A stretch of DNA of 61,960 nt from Anaerovorax odorimutans (GTDB taxonomy: Bacteria > Bacillota > Clostridia > Peptostreptococcales > JAAYPU01): contig JAENZQ010000020.1 in assembly GCA_016841185.1 (NCBI GenBank), positions 1-61,960 of the forward strand, written 5' to 3'. Both the position numbers and the translations under genes were made by a program. Below, one piece after another: positions 16,918 through 25,780 of this stretch (positions within the stretch are counted from its first letter, which is position 1; every line of letters starts with the position of its first letter). Below the pieces are notes generated by a model that was not told where the DNA came from, did no database searches, and worked only from the letters and a program-made list of their open reading frames with translations.

Positions 16918-17074
16918 ACAACCACCCCCAAAGATACAAGTGTTAATGAATAGTTAATAAATCAACTTTCCTACTTGAATAATATAGCTAAGTGTTTATA
17001 TTTCAGGGGAGACATTCAATCATATAATTACTTTTTATTATGGGAAAGCTGAATTAATATGAATAATTATGGTC

Positions 17075-17100
17075 AGAAATTTAGGTTAAGCTAAATTTCT
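17075..17100. repeat. Perfect 10-bp inverted repeat downstream of dinB
   Basis: AGAAATTTAG (17075-17084) and CTAAATTTCT (17091-17100) around a 6-base loop. It lies between dinB and the small 16654 gene and lacks a T tract on either strand, so it may be an mRNA-processing or attenuating hairpin. Confidence 0.5.
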
Positions 17101-17129
17101 ACCTTAATTGTTATCTATTATCTGGTTAT

Positions 17130-18368
17130 TTACAATAGGCTTGTCATCATAAGATAGTTACCTTCGTTGACTCCGCCTTGGACAGGAGAAATATTGCTGT
17201 GGATGAAGCAGCTCCTGACTAATGAGTGATCACCATATTTTTTCCGTATGATATCAATTGTTCGATCCAGATTTTGATCCTTTTCTGCGGAATCAAAAAA
17301 AGACAGCTGGTAAAAATCTTTTGAAATAAATTCCGATACTCTGACACCCAGATGACGAATCGGCTCATACTTCCACACTTCATTGAAAAGTGTTTTGACA
17401 GAGTTGAAGATGTCTGTTGTGGAGTTCGTGGGCGTATTAAGCTTCGCCTGATGTGAATATCGAAGGAAACTATCGGTTTTTATAGAAACAGAAACCAGAG
17501 AGCAGAGACAGTTAAAACTTCTCAATCTCATAGAGACACGTTCCGTTAAAGCTAAGAGGAATGCATGAGCTTCCTTTCTGTTTGTTATATCAAAGGGAAT
17601 GGTAGTACTGTTTCCCAGCCCTTTCTGTATAATTTCATCATTATTACGAACAGGAGAGTAATCGATACCATTGGCATAGTTCCATATAACAACACCATGG
17701 CTTTTCAATAGTGTCTTAAGATAGAGTACATGGGTATGTGCTAATTCACCAATGGTGTTTATGTTGATTCTTCTCAATTTTTCTGAAGTTGCCCGCCCTA
17801 CCATAAAAAGCTCTTCTATAGGAAGAGGCCAGAGCTTAGACGCAATCTCTTCAGGAAATAATGTATGGATTTTATCCGGCTTTTCAAACTCGGATGCCAT
17901 TTTAGCTAAAAGCTTATTGGTGGATATACCGATATTGACGGTAAAACCTAATTCGCTTTTGATCCTTTCTTTTATGGCTGATGCAGCATCTATCGGTTTT
18001 CCAAATATTTTTTCCGATTCTGTGTAGTCGAGGAAACATTCATCGATGGAATACCTCTGTACTTGCGAAGAATAAGAGCAAAGCAGCTCATACATGGCAT
18101 TACTGCATTTAAGATACAAGTCATAATTTGGAGGAACGACGGTCAAATCAGGACATTTTTGTCTGGCTTCATATAAAGTTTCTCCTGTTTTAACACCATA
18201 TTTTTTGGCCGGGACAGATTTTGCCAGTACGATACCGCTTCTTTTTTCAGGGTTGCCGCCTATAACGGAAGGAATATTGCGAAGATCTGTACGGGAACCC
18301 TGTTCAAGCCGCAAAGCAGCTTCCCAGCTTAGATATGCAGAGTTGACGTCTATATGGAATATTATCAT
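17130..18368 (-). CDS. dinB: DNA polymerase IV (Y-family)
   Basis: A 412-residue translesion polymerase. It opens IFHIDVNSAYLSWEA with the first catalytic Asp, has the second metal site in RYSIDECFLDY, a thumb with helix-hairpin-helix (IEELFMVGRATSEKLRRINI) and a little-finger domain after about 240. Length is slightly longer than DinB of enterics, typical for clostridia. Control by LexA is supported by a perfect SOS box in the promoter at 18532-18559. Its leader contains copy B of the structured repeat. Confidence 0.92.
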   Translation of the reverse strand: MIIFHIDVNSAYLSWEAALRLEQGSRTDLRNIPSVIGGNPEKRSGIVLAKSVPAKKYGVKTGETLYEARQKCPDLTVVPPNYDLYLKCSNAMYELLCSYSSQVQRYSIDECFLDYTESEKIFGKPIDAASAIKERIKSELGFTVNIGISTNKLLAKMASEFEKPDKIHTLFPEEIASKLWPLPIEELFMVGRATSEKLRRININTIGELAHTHVLYLKTLLKSHGVVIWNYANGIDYSPVRNNDEIIQKGLGNSTTIPFDITNRKEAHAFLLALTERVSMRLRSFNCLCSLVSVSIKTDSFLRYSHQAKLNTPTNSTTDIFNSVKTLFNEVWKYEPIRHLGVRVSEFISKDFYQLSFFDSAEKDQNLDRTIDIIRKKYGDHSLVRSCFIHSNISPVQGGVNEGNYLMMTSLL

Positions 18369-18380
18369 AATAGCAACCTC

Positions 18381-18487
18381 CCAGACCGCTGAAATTCCCC
18401 GAATCTCATCGTTGCAGCCTCAATTTCGCGTACTCATGTGCGGCAAAAGCACATTCCGCCGCTCAATCTCGGCGCGCCTTGACCTTC
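18381..18487 (-). repeat. Structured intergenic repeat, copy B
   Basis: Read on the minus strand this begins GGTCAAGGCGCGCCGAGATT and ends ATTCGGGGAATTTCAGCGGT. It aligns through most of its length with 9868-9968 (about two-thirds identity by eye), including a GCAACG...GATTCGG block. It occupies the dinB 5' leader between promoter and start codon. Confidence 0.65.
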
Positions 18488-18531
18488 TACCACTAACCTC
18501 TAACATCTAACCTCTAATATAGTATATTCAT

Positions 18532-18559
18532 ATTATCACGAACATATGTTCTTATTCAA
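18532..18559 (-). promoter_or_regulatory. dinB promoter with LexA (SOS) box
   Basis: On the minus strand TTGAAT (18554-18559), 16-base spacer, GATAAT (18532-18537). Inside the spacer lies CGAACATATGTTCT (18539-18552 region; GAACATATGTTC at 18540-18551), an almost perfect match to the Gram-positive LexA consensus CGAAC-N4-GTTCG. Binding here would block RNA polymerase directly. Confidence 0.88.
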
Positions 18560-18604
18560 CAGGTATTTTTATAAAATTCTGGGATAAAAAGGATTGAAAA
18601 GAGA

Positions 18605-18637
18605 AAAGAGATTTTGCCTTTTGGGCAAAATCTCTTT
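18605..18637 (-). terminator. Terminator of the aminopeptidase gene
   Basis: A 14-bp perfect stem, AAAGAGATTTTGCC (18605-18618) with GGCAAAATCTCTTT (18624-18637), 5-base loop; minus-strand product ends in a T-rich run. Confidence 0.88.
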
Positions 18638-18687
18638 GATGAAGATAATTATTTTTACAGGGCTTATTCATTTTAAACTTTTACATA

Positions 18688-19797
18688 TTATTTAAGATTC
18701 TCCGGATTCAGACCTTCCAGTTCGGAAATGACGAAACGACCGTCTTTTCTTATAAGGACATCATCAAAATATATTTCACCACCACCATGTTCAGGAGTCT
18801 GAATACAGACCAAGTCCCAATGGACAGCAGATTTATTACCATTAAAGGCATCTTTGTAAGAATTACCGGGCGTAAAATGAAAGCTTCCCATAATTTTTTC
18901 ATCGAACAAGGTATCTTTCATAGGTTTTAAGATATGAGGATTAACGCCGACAGCAAACTCACCGATATAACGAGCGCCTGCATCCGTATCCAAAAGCATA
19001 TTGATACGTTTCGTATCATTTGCTTCTGCTTTTACTATTTTTCCATTTTGAAATTCAAAACGGACCTTTTCATAAGTAAATCCCTGATATTCGGAAGGGG
19101 TATTATAAGAAAGAACTCCATTAACGGAATCCTTCACCGGAGCTGTATAAACTTCCCCATCAGGAATGTTTCTTTCTCCGTCGCATTTTATGACAGGAAT
19201 ATTTTTAATTGAAAAAGTTAAATCTGTTCCGGGACCGATAATATGAACTCTATCTGTTTTTTCCATATGGGATACAAGAGCATCCATTGCTTCTGACATT
19301 TTCGCATAATTTAAATTACAGACATTAAAATAAAAATTTTCAAAGGCTTCTAAACTCATGTGGGCCAATTGTGCCATGGCATTATTGGGATATCTTAAGA
19401 CTACCCATTTTGTATGATTAACTCTTTGTTCAAGTACCGGGTGCAGCATTTTATTATACAAGTTAACATTTTCTGAAGGGACATCAGAAAGCTCAGCAGT
19501 ATTGTCAGACGCACGAATTGCTATATAAGCATCCATACCTTTCATCTGAGCCATCTCGTATTCTTGTAAAAATTGAAGCTGAGCTTCATTGCAATCCATA
19601 ATCAGTTCACGTGAGATAGATGAGTCTTTGATATCATAATAAGGATAGCCGCCTGCAGCGTAAATCTCCTTAATAAGTTGGCGTACAAGATTTTTCGGAG
19701 CACTTCCGCTGGAAGAAACAAGAACCCTTTCTCCCTTTTTTACAGAACAGGAATAATTGACCAATGTATTTGCAAGCTTTTTTATTCGTGGATCCAT
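18688..19797 (-). CDS. M29-family aminopeptidase
   Basis: The 369-residue protein matches the AmpS/aminopeptidase T family: N-terminal KKGERVLVSSSG, a DxTFS metal-site segment (GPGTDLTFSIKN), CDGERNIPDGEVYTAP, EANDT, GARYIGEFAVGVNP and a terminal SAVHWDLVC. It removes N-terminal residues in the cytosol using two metal ions. The gene is followed by a strong terminator and lies 53 bases after DUF5317, so it may be the last gene of the peptide/HD-GYP operon or independent. Confidence 0.9.
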   Translation of the reverse strand: MDPRIKKLANTLVNYSCSVKKGERVLVSSSGSAPKNLVRQLIKEIYAAGGYPYYDIKDSSISRELIMDCNEAQLQFLQEYEMAQMKGMDAYIAIRASDNTAELSDVPSENVNLYNKMLHPVLEQRVNHTKWVVLRYPNNAMAQLAHMSLEAFENFYFNVCNLNYAKMSEAMDALVSHMEKTDRVHIIGPGTDLTFSIKNIPVIKCDGERNIPDGEVYTAPVKDSVNGVLSYNTPSEYQGFTYEKVRFEFQNGKIVKAEANDTKRINMLLDTDAGARYIGEFAVGVNPHILKPMKDTLFDEKIMGSFHFTPGNSYKDAFNGNKSAVHWDLVCIQTPEHGGGEIYFDDVLIRKDGRFVISELEGLNPENLK

Positions 19798-19850
19798 AAA
19801 GCATTCCTCCTTGAATTATTTATTATATATTATATACATTTCGCCGGCAG

Positions 19851-20387
19851 CTATGCCTTTGCGTTTTTCGGTTTCACGGCTTCCATGATAAACAGGAAGA
19901 CGCCTGCCATGATAAAAAAGTCTCCTATACTGAGCATTTGAGGAAAGGGATAAGGCTCAGGAATGGGGATGATATCCGATAAAAAGCTTAAGCGGGTAGA
20001 TTCTGTTATCAGGCAATGAAAAGTGTCTATTCTGGAAGATGTCAGAGATAATATATCGTAGCCGGCAAATTCAAGGCCCTCCAGAGAAACGGGCATCAAT
20101 CCGTTATTCAGGGCAATGGGCACAGAATTCATAAAAGTACCGATAAAAATAATGCGCATGGGGATACTTTTATAATTTAATCCCAAGCAGAATAGTATAG
20201 ATAGATAGGAAAGTATCACAACAGGATAAAAATGGCTTTTCAAAAAATCCATTTTTAATAATATCTGAAGAATTCCGGCTGCCAATAGGAAGTACCAACC
20301 TTTGATATAAATATTTTTAAGATTACTGATCCTGCCTTTTCTTAAAACCGATGCTATTAAAGAAGCACCTGCAGTTTCTATTAACAT
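19851..20387 (-). CDS. DUF5317 membrane protein
   Basis: A 178-residue protein with five or so hydrophobic helices and the conserved segments of DUF5317: ALNNGLMPVSLEGLE, HCLITESTRLSFLSDIIPIPEPYPFPQMLSIGD. The start overlaps the end of the HD-GYP gene by 7 bases, a strong sign of coupling. The family is widespread in Clostridia and often adjacent to HD-GYP genes, but its function is unknown. Confidence 0.8.
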   Translation of the reverse strand: MLIETAGASLIASVLRKGRISNLKNIYIKGWYFLLAAGILQILLKMDFLKSHFYPVVILSYLSILFCLGLNYKSIPMRIIFIGTFMNSVPIALNNGLMPVSLEGLEFAGYDILSLTSSRIDTFHCLITESTRLSFLSDIIPIPEPYPFPQMLSIGDFFIMAGVFLFIMEAVKPKNAKA

Positions 20388-21661
20388 GGGGTTTTCACAT
20401 CCTTGTTGTTAAGTTCTTCTTCCAACAGTTTTATAAAATGTTTTGCGTAAATAGGATGTAATTGAGTACCGGCATTTCTTTTTATTTCATCCAAAGCTTC
20501 TTCCTTCGATAATGCTTTTCTATAAGGCCTTTCGGAAGTCATGGCGTCATACACATCAGCAATGGCCAGAATAGCAGCTTCCGGACGTATTTCATTTTCC
20601 TTCAGGCCAAAAGGATAGCCTTTCCCGTCATAGCGTTCGTGGTGCTGCAGGATAATAGTGGAGATATCTTTAAGGAAATCTACACCTTCAATAATTTCTG
20701 CTCCAATTATGGCATGTCTTTTGATTTCTTCATATTCACTGGCAGAAAGAGAAAAAGGTTTTTTTAAAATATTATCACTGATCCCTACTTTTCCGATATC
20801 ATGAAGCAGGGCGGCGATTCGGATACTTTCAATTTTATCTTCCGAAAGGTTAACTGCTTGTGAAATCATTTCTGCATATTGCTGTACCCTTGAAGCATGG
20901 CCGCTGGTATAGGTGTCTTTTGCCTCGAGAAATTTATTGAAAGCCTGAATGGTTTCTAAATAAGTACTTCGCATATTAATATACAGTTTGAATGAAAATC
21001 TTGCCAGCAAAAGGGGGCCAAAAAATAATATGACAGCTCCCGGGCCATAGCTCATGTAAGCCAATGCCAGAATAACTCCAATCAGTCCGATTGTAAACAT
21101 ATTAAAGAAAATACCTTTGAAAATATTTATCCATGAAGAAAGTATACTTTTCTTATTATGAATTAAAGCCATAAGTTCTGATAGGAGCAGAGTATTTATA
21201 AGTGTATAAGAAAGAACGGAGAAAATCGTAGGGATAAGATTAAATTCTCCTATGGAACCACCTGAACCTAAATATATTAAACTTGATATTCCTGCAGCAA
21301 TAACACTTTGAGCAGTATTAAAAAGAGTTTTATAAAAAGGTGTATTAAATATATGTGAAAACTTATTCCTTTTTTTTATAATACAAAATACATATGAAGA
21401 AGCAGAAGCTATGATTGCTAAAAATGGGCCGCTTACTATTATACAAGCCAGATGTGTGGCAAAGCTCACAGAAAGGCCTACGCCATTAGGGAGAACGATT
21501 ACTAAAGACTCAGATATTGCTGCAAGGGTCATCCAAAATAATATAATAGAAATTTTTGGTAAGGGGTAGTGAGATGAAATGAAAAGCGTTAGAACAATTG
21601 CAATAACAGTGATGATAACTACGTAGTATAAAACTCTTTTAGGAATATTCATTTTTTTCAC
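20381..21661 (-). CDS. Membrane-bound HD-GYP phosphodiesterase
   Basis: The 426-residue protein has about seven N-terminal membrane helices (to about 225), a short linker and an HD-GYP domain: HASRVQQYAE, ALLHDIGKVGI, HAIIGAEII, HHERYDGKGYP and DVYDAMTSERPYR. All metal ligands appear intact, so it should hydrolyse cyclic di-GMP or a related dinucleotide. The membrane module suggests that it senses something in or across the membrane. It lies 30 bases downstream of a 25-residue peptide gene. Confidence 0.9.
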   Translation of the reverse strand: MKKMNIPKRVLYYVVIITVIAIVLTLFISSHYPLPKISIILFWMTLAAISESLVIVLPNGVGLSVSFATHLACIIVSGPFLAIIASASSYVFCIIKKRNKFSHIFNTPFYKTLFNTAQSVIAAGISSLIYLGSGGSIGEFNLIPTIFSVLSYTLINTLLLSELMALIHNKKSILSSWINIFKGIFFNMFTIGLIGVILALAYMSYGPGAVILFFGPLLLARFSFKLYINMRSTYLETIQAFNKFLEAKDTYTSGHASRVQQYAEMISQAVNLSEDKIESIRIAALLHDIGKVGISDNILKKPFSLSASEYEEIKRHAIIGAEIIEGVDFLKDISTIILQHHERYDGKGYPFGLKENEIRPEAAILAIADVYDAMTSERPYRKALSKEEALDEIKRNAGTQLHPIYAKHFIKLLEEELNNKDVKTPC

Positions 21662-21691
21662 CTCAATATATTTATCAGACCGGATATTGTA

Positions 21692-21769
21692 CTATCTCCA
21701 GCTAGCTCCAGCGCCTGCTGAAAGAATAAGAGAAATTAAACTCATTGCAACAATAAATAATCTCTTCAT
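21692..21769 (-). CDS. 25-residue signal-peptide-like peptide upstream of HD-GYP gene
   Basis: The frame starts ATG at 21769 behind AAAGGGGGCTATATTCG and stops TAG at 21692-21694. The product begins MKRLFIV, has a hydrophobic core (AMSLISLILSA) and ends GAGASWR. The layout is that of a signal peptide with a very short mature end, as in short peptide pheromones, and no Cys is present. A promoter (21822-21849) lies at the right distance. It could be an exported signal, a leader peptide, or a small membrane regulator of the HD-GYP protein. Confidence 0.6.
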   Translation of the reverse strand: MKRLFIVAMSLISLILSAGAGASWR

Positions 21770-21788
21770 TCGAATATAGCCCCCTTTA

Positions 21789-21800
21789 CAGAGTACTCTG
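21789..21800. promoter_or_regulatory. 12-bp palindrome in the peptide-gene leader
   Basis: CAGAGTACTCTG is a perfect palindrome between the promoter and the ribosome site of the peptide gene. It may be an operator. Confidence 0.45.
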
Positions 21801-21821
21801 CCTGTCCGCTAATTAAGGCAT

Positions 21822-21849
21822 GCTATATCCGCTTCGCTTTTGTTTTCAA
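21822..21849 (-). promoter_or_regulatory. Promoter for the peptide/HD-GYP/DUF5317 operon
   Basis: Minus-strand TTGAAA (21844-21849), 16-base spacer, TATAGC (21822-21827), 53 bases upstream of the peptide start codon. Confidence 0.6.
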
Positions 21850-21857
21850 GAAAAAGA

Positions 21858-22493
21858 TTATCCGGTCTGATAATCGCGAGATAATTTGACCAAAATTCTG
21901 TTGATTGCATCCAAAGCTGATTTTACGATCATTTCATCATTGCTTTTTCCATTGGCTGCCGATCCGGAAAGCAAGGTTTCTTTACCGCTTATGAAGGTGG
22001 TGATTAATGTTATAAAAGCTTCTTTGCCTGAAAGGATAACTTTGAGAACGTCTTCAATTATAAAGACGTTTTCCGAACCGAAAAAATTCTCTACAGCATT
22101 TATAACAGCCGCTGTTAATAGTTTGGGAATATTGCTTGAAGAATGGGGACCGGAACTTATCCCTATAAAATATTCACCATCTTTTTCCAAAACCACTTTT
22201 GCATTAAATATTTTTCCGTTGGTGGAATGCTCAATGGTAGCGAGCTTCAGTCTGAAATCTTCATTGAGACTACTTTCTTTTTCAATTTGTGCAACACTTA
22301 TGATTTTATAATCCACATCTATATTGAATTTGGAAATCAAAATAGATTGGATATCACGAGATAATTGTTTTGGATTTTTCTGCATATCGGAAACTACATG
22401 GATTTCTTTGATTTCCTCATTTTCCAAAACAATCCTGCTGCAAATAACAGAACTTATTTTATTTAGAAAATTTTCTATTTCTTTTATGTTCAT
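21858..22493 (-). CDS. Conserved hypothetical protein
   Basis: A 211-residue cytosolic protein. The N-terminal 90 residues (IKEIHVVSDMQKNPKQLSRDIQSILISKFNIDVDYKIISVAQI) form a pattern I have seen in proteins of unknown function across Clostridia and Actinobacteria; the second half (SSNIPKLLTAAVINAVENFFG...) looks like an alpha-beta domain. ATG 22493 is preferred because GGGTGAAG precedes it; the upstream extension has none. It may head the cyclic-dinucleotide cluster. I do not assign a function. Confidence 0.7.
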   Translation of the reverse strand: MNIKEIENFLNKISSVICSRIVLENEEIKEIHVVSDMQKNPKQLSRDIQSILISKFNIDVDYKIISVAQIEKESSLNEDFRLKLATIEHSTNGKIFNAKVVLEKDGEYFIGISSGPHSSSNIPKLLTAAVINAVENFFGSENVFIIEDVLKVILSGKEAFITLITTFISGKETLLSGSAANGKSNDEMIVKSALDAINRILVKLSRDYQTG

Positions 22494-22646
22494 TTCTTCA
22501 CCCATAATAAAGACAAGATTGTATTCTATTTTGATTATAAGCAAAAGCTGCGTGAACTTCAATAGAATAAGGTAAATTTAAACACAAGGATTCCCGTTAA
22601 ATGCAAGAAATGACAGTAAATATAACTATATGGCATATATTTATGT

Positions 22647-23900
22647 CTATAACGCTAATTTACGTGTATTAAAATTTAAATATCCATATTCTTTATAAGC
22701 TTGTTTTTGAGTTTCTGTATTTAAGGAATATAAATGGTCCATATGTTTAATTACCGTGGTATTAATTTTCCCGCATATTTTTTTCTGCAACGCCATGTTT
22801 TTTAAAATTTTAATGACGGCATCTTTTCTCATAGCCGGCCGATAAGGGCGATTTTCCGACAAAGCTGTAAATATATCGGCAATCATAAGAATCTTTTCTT
22901 CTGTAGATAAATTTCTTTCTGTTTTCCTGTTTGGATAGCCCGAACCGTCCATTCTTTCGTGATGTGAGCAGGCGATTTGAGCGATATGTTCGAAACCACC
23001 GATCATACTCAGAATCTTATGAGAATATAGAATATGAGATTTGATTGTTTCAAATTCTTCATCTGTAAGAGAAGAATTTTTTTCAAGGAGATCTTTATCA
23101 ACTGCCAGTTTCCCGATATCATGAACTAATCCGGCGATTTCAAGGTCTGAAATGGTAGTGTGTGCCAATCCATATAATTTGCCGATTTCGCGGGCAATTC
23201 TGGAAACACCAGTAGAATGGGCGGCTGTGAAAGAGCTCTTATAGTCTGTAATTTTCCCAAATAGAATAAGAAAATTTTTAATTTCTTCATGATCGGTGAT
23301 CTTCCGGTCATATTTAAAAGAAGCTTTTACTATATCTTTAGAAATACCATTTTTATAATTTGCCCAAAAGGAATTTTTTTCCAAAGCTCTCTCAAGAAAA
23401 GGAAAAAGTGCAGGATTAAATCTTTTCCCCATGTCATCGGAGACTTTATCCAGAATGTATTTTTTATGGAGAGCAATATCAGCAGGTGATTTGTCAATCA
23501 GAAAAGTAAGCCGGTCGGACAAAAATACAATCTGACTCGACAAGGGAACACAGGCGAATAAATTTTGATCATATCGATGGTGGTGGTATAAAATGGTTTC
23601 GGCAAAGTTACTGTAATAATGGATTTTGTTTAAAAGCGAATATCCGATTTTCGCATGGCGGCTTTCATCTTCGAAATCATAGTTTTTAAGCTGTCCATAC
23701 AGATTTTTTGAAAATACACCGACATCATGAATAACTGCAGCCGTAACAATTTCCTGAACCGATTCGTCTGATAGATCCATTTCATTTAGGATACTTAAAG
23801 CGATATAAGCGGTATCGTAATGGTGCGAACCAACGATGGATTCAACATAATCCAAACTCTCCGAAAAAGCAAAGAGGAGTTGATTTCTGGAAACTAACAT
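22647..23900 (-). CDS. Soluble tandem HD/HD-GYP phosphodiesterase
   Basis: The 417-residue protein has two HD-type regions and no membrane helices. The first (AAVIHDVGVFSKN near 75, YHHHRYDQN near 135) keeps HD and an HHxR motif. The second is a near-canonical HD-GYP: AGLVHDIGKLAV, HILYSHKIL, SHHERMDGSGYP, DIFTALSENRPYRPAM. Such tandem proteins degrade cyclic di-GMP or related signals. The N-terminal copy may be regulatory or degenerate. Confidence 0.85.
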   Translation of the reverse strand: MLVSRNQLLFAFSESLDYVESIVGSHHYDTAYIALSILNEMDLSDESVQEIVTAAVIHDVGVFSKNLYGQLKNYDFEDESRHAKIGYSLLNKIHYYSNFAETILYHHHRYDQNLFACVPLSSQIVFLSDRLTFLIDKSPADIALHKKYILDKVSDDMGKRFNPALFPFLERALEKNSFWANYKNGISKDIVKASFKYDRKITDHEEIKNFLILFGKITDYKSSFTAAHSTGVSRIAREIGKLYGLAHTTISDLEIAGLVHDIGKLAVDKDLLEKNSSLTDEEFETIKSHILYSHKILSMIGGFEHIAQIACSHHERMDGSGYPNRKTERNLSTEEKILMIADIFTALSENRPYRPAMRKDAVIKILKNMALQKKICGKINTTVIKHMDHLYSLNTETQKQAYKEYGYLNFNTRKLAL

Positions 23901-23945
23901 AAAGCTGCCCCACCTTGAATTTTATTTAACAGGTTCAGTATAGCA

Positions 23946-24842
23946 TTATTCGGATATGTTTTCCAGAACGAAAGACAAATTTTGATAAGATTCGGGAAGA
24001 TAGAGGCTATTGAAAAGGTCGCCTTTTCGTTCCAGACGTTTATGAATATTTAAAAGCGTAAAGTCTTCAGGGCGGCAGCCTTTTTCTAATTCCTTCCATG
24101 TGACAGGAGTTGATACTGCTGCGGTATTCGCTGCTCTCGGAGAATAAGGAGATATGATTGTCTTGTTGTACCACATTTGGAGGTAATCAAAATATATTTT
24201 TCCATTCCGTTTGTTTACAGTTCGTTCTATGGTAAAAAAATGGGGGTATTTAGAAGTAAAATAGGAGCCAAAGAAACCATTGATTTTTCTTGCTTGTTCA
24301 TAGGTATACCGGTGGCCGACAGGAATATAAATCTGGATACCTGAAGCCCCCGATGTTTTAGGAAAACTTTCAATTTGAAGAGAAGACAAAGTGTCTTTTA
24401 TCAATAAAGCTGCATGAACAACGTCTTCAAAGTGCTGCCCTTCGGAAGGATCTAAATCAAAAACAATGGATTCAGGATTATCAGGATATGATAGATGATT
24501 AAAAGTTGCATGAAATTCCAGAGCACCTTGATTACCAAGCCATGCAAGAACAGGCAAGGTATTGAGAATAATATATTTTTCTCCATCTTCTCCGATATGG
24601 TCCACCCATTTTGGAGAATAGTCAGGAAGATGCTTCTGATAAAAGAAATGCTCGTGTATTCCGTTGGGATACCGGATGACAGTCAATGGCCGATTACTGA
24701 TATGCTTTAACATGAAAGGTGCCAACTTAATTAAATGTTGGATGTAATCGATTTTTCTGATTTCAAGTTCAGGCCAGAGATATTTATCAGGGTGTGAGAC
24801 CTTTACCTCTTTATCTCCATAACGTAATATTACTGCCGGCAT
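23946..24842 (-). CDS. LigD-type polymerase/primase domain protein (end joining)
   Basis: A 298-residue stand-alone version of the LigD polymerase domain (primase-polymerase superfamily): VSHPDKYLWPE at the start, RPLTVIRYPNG, catalytic VFDLDPSEG, SGASGIQIYIPV and RAAN...VSTPVTWKE. It fills and extends DNA ends with a preference for ribonucleotides. ATG 24842 is chosen because GGGGAGG lies just before it. It overlaps the ligase gene by 13 bases. In most bacteria the domain is fused to the ligase; here it is separate. Confidence 0.88.
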   Translation of the reverse strand: MPAVILRYGDKEVKVSHPDKYLWPELEIRKIDYIQHLIKLAPFMLKHISNRPLTVIRYPNGIHEHFFYQKHLPDYSPKWVDHIGEDGEKYIILNTLPVLAWLGNQGALEFHATFNHLSYPDNPESIVFDLDPSEGQHFEDVVHAALLIKDTLSSLQIESFPKTSGASGIQIYIPVGHRYTYEQARKINGFFGSYFTSKYPHFFTIERTVNKRNGKIYFDYLQMWYNKTIISPYSPRAANTAAVSTPVTWKELEKGCRPEDFTLLNIHKRLERKGDLFNSLYLPESYQNLSFVLENISE

Positions 24843-25780
24843 ATTATTTCCTCCCCGCATGCTTCATCTGGTTTTTCATCTGAAAAGCCTATTATTTCAG
24901 GATGCCTTAGATGGCCATGACTGTTTCTCTCCAGATAACTGACATAACAAGTCAAAGCAGGTTTAAGCCATAAAGTATCGGGAGCTTTAATGTGATTTGT
25001 GAAAGGGCTGGCGTCACTTTTTAAAAGAGGCATATGTGCTTTTAAAAGATATAAATCATTTTGTTTCAATCCGGAGGAAGCGTTTCCGATATATAAAAGG
25101 TCATTCTGGTGATATATGCCAAGAAGTAATGAAACAGGCAGATTGTCTTTTAATTTAAATCCGCCAATGACCGCTAACATTTTTCTTTTTATTTTTGTTT
25201 TGAACCATTGATCGTGTTTTTTACCGGAGATATATTTGCTGCTTATATTTTTTGAAACGATGCCTTCCATTTTTTTTTCCTTCATAAGGTTAAAAAGAGA
25301 ATCTCCGTCTGAAAAATCATCGGTAATCGCAGTAAAGCCTCCATTCAGATAATGTTCCTGTAAGGCTGCTTTTCTTTCAGAGTATTCTAATTGCCTCAAA
25401 TCCTGATCATTAAGATATAGTATATCAAATACGATGTAGGAGACAGGATCGTTTTTCATTAGATGATTAATTTTACAGTCGGATTTCAGCATATGCCGGG
25501 AGAGTATTTTTTGAAAATCAGGCCTGTTTTTATCATCAAAAGCAACGATTTCTCCGTCTAAGATACCGTTACGTCCTTTAAAATTTTCTTTTAATCTTTG
25601 AAGTTCAGGATATTTGGAAGTAATATCCATATTTTTTCTTGTCACGATTTTTACTCTGGAATTTTCCATATAGAGAATGCCTCGAATGCCATCCCATTTT
25701 ATTTGATGGATAAAATCAGAATGATGTGTAATAATGCTTTTAAGTATCGGTTCCATGGGGTTGAAAAACTCTTTGATCAT
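24830..25780 (-). CDS. LigD-type ATP-dependent DNA ligase (end joining)
   Basis: The 316-residue ligase has the adenylation Lys in IKWDGIRG, then DGEIVAFD, VFDILYLN, EGIVSK and WFKTKIKR (motifs I-V), plus an OB-fold C-terminus. It seals double-strand breaks brought together by Ku. There is no fused polymerase or nuclease domain. The ATG shares one base with the Ku stop (TAATG), so all three proteins are produced together. Confidence 0.9.
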   Translation of the reverse strand: MIKEFFNPMEPILKSIITHHSDFIHQIKWDGIRGILYMENSRVKIVTRKNMDITSKYPELQRLKENFKGRNGILDGEIVAFDDKNRPDFQKILSRHMLKSDCKINHLMKNDPVSYIVFDILYLNDQDLRQLEYSERKAALQEHYLNGGFTAITDDFSDGDSLFNLMKEKKMEGIVSKNISSKYISGKKHDQWFKTKIKRKMLAVIGGFKLKDNLPVSLLLGIYHQNDLLYIGNASSGLKQNDLYLLKAHMPLLKSDASPFTNHIKAPDTLWLKPALTCYVSYLERNSHGHLRHPEIIGFSDEKPDEACGEEIICRQ

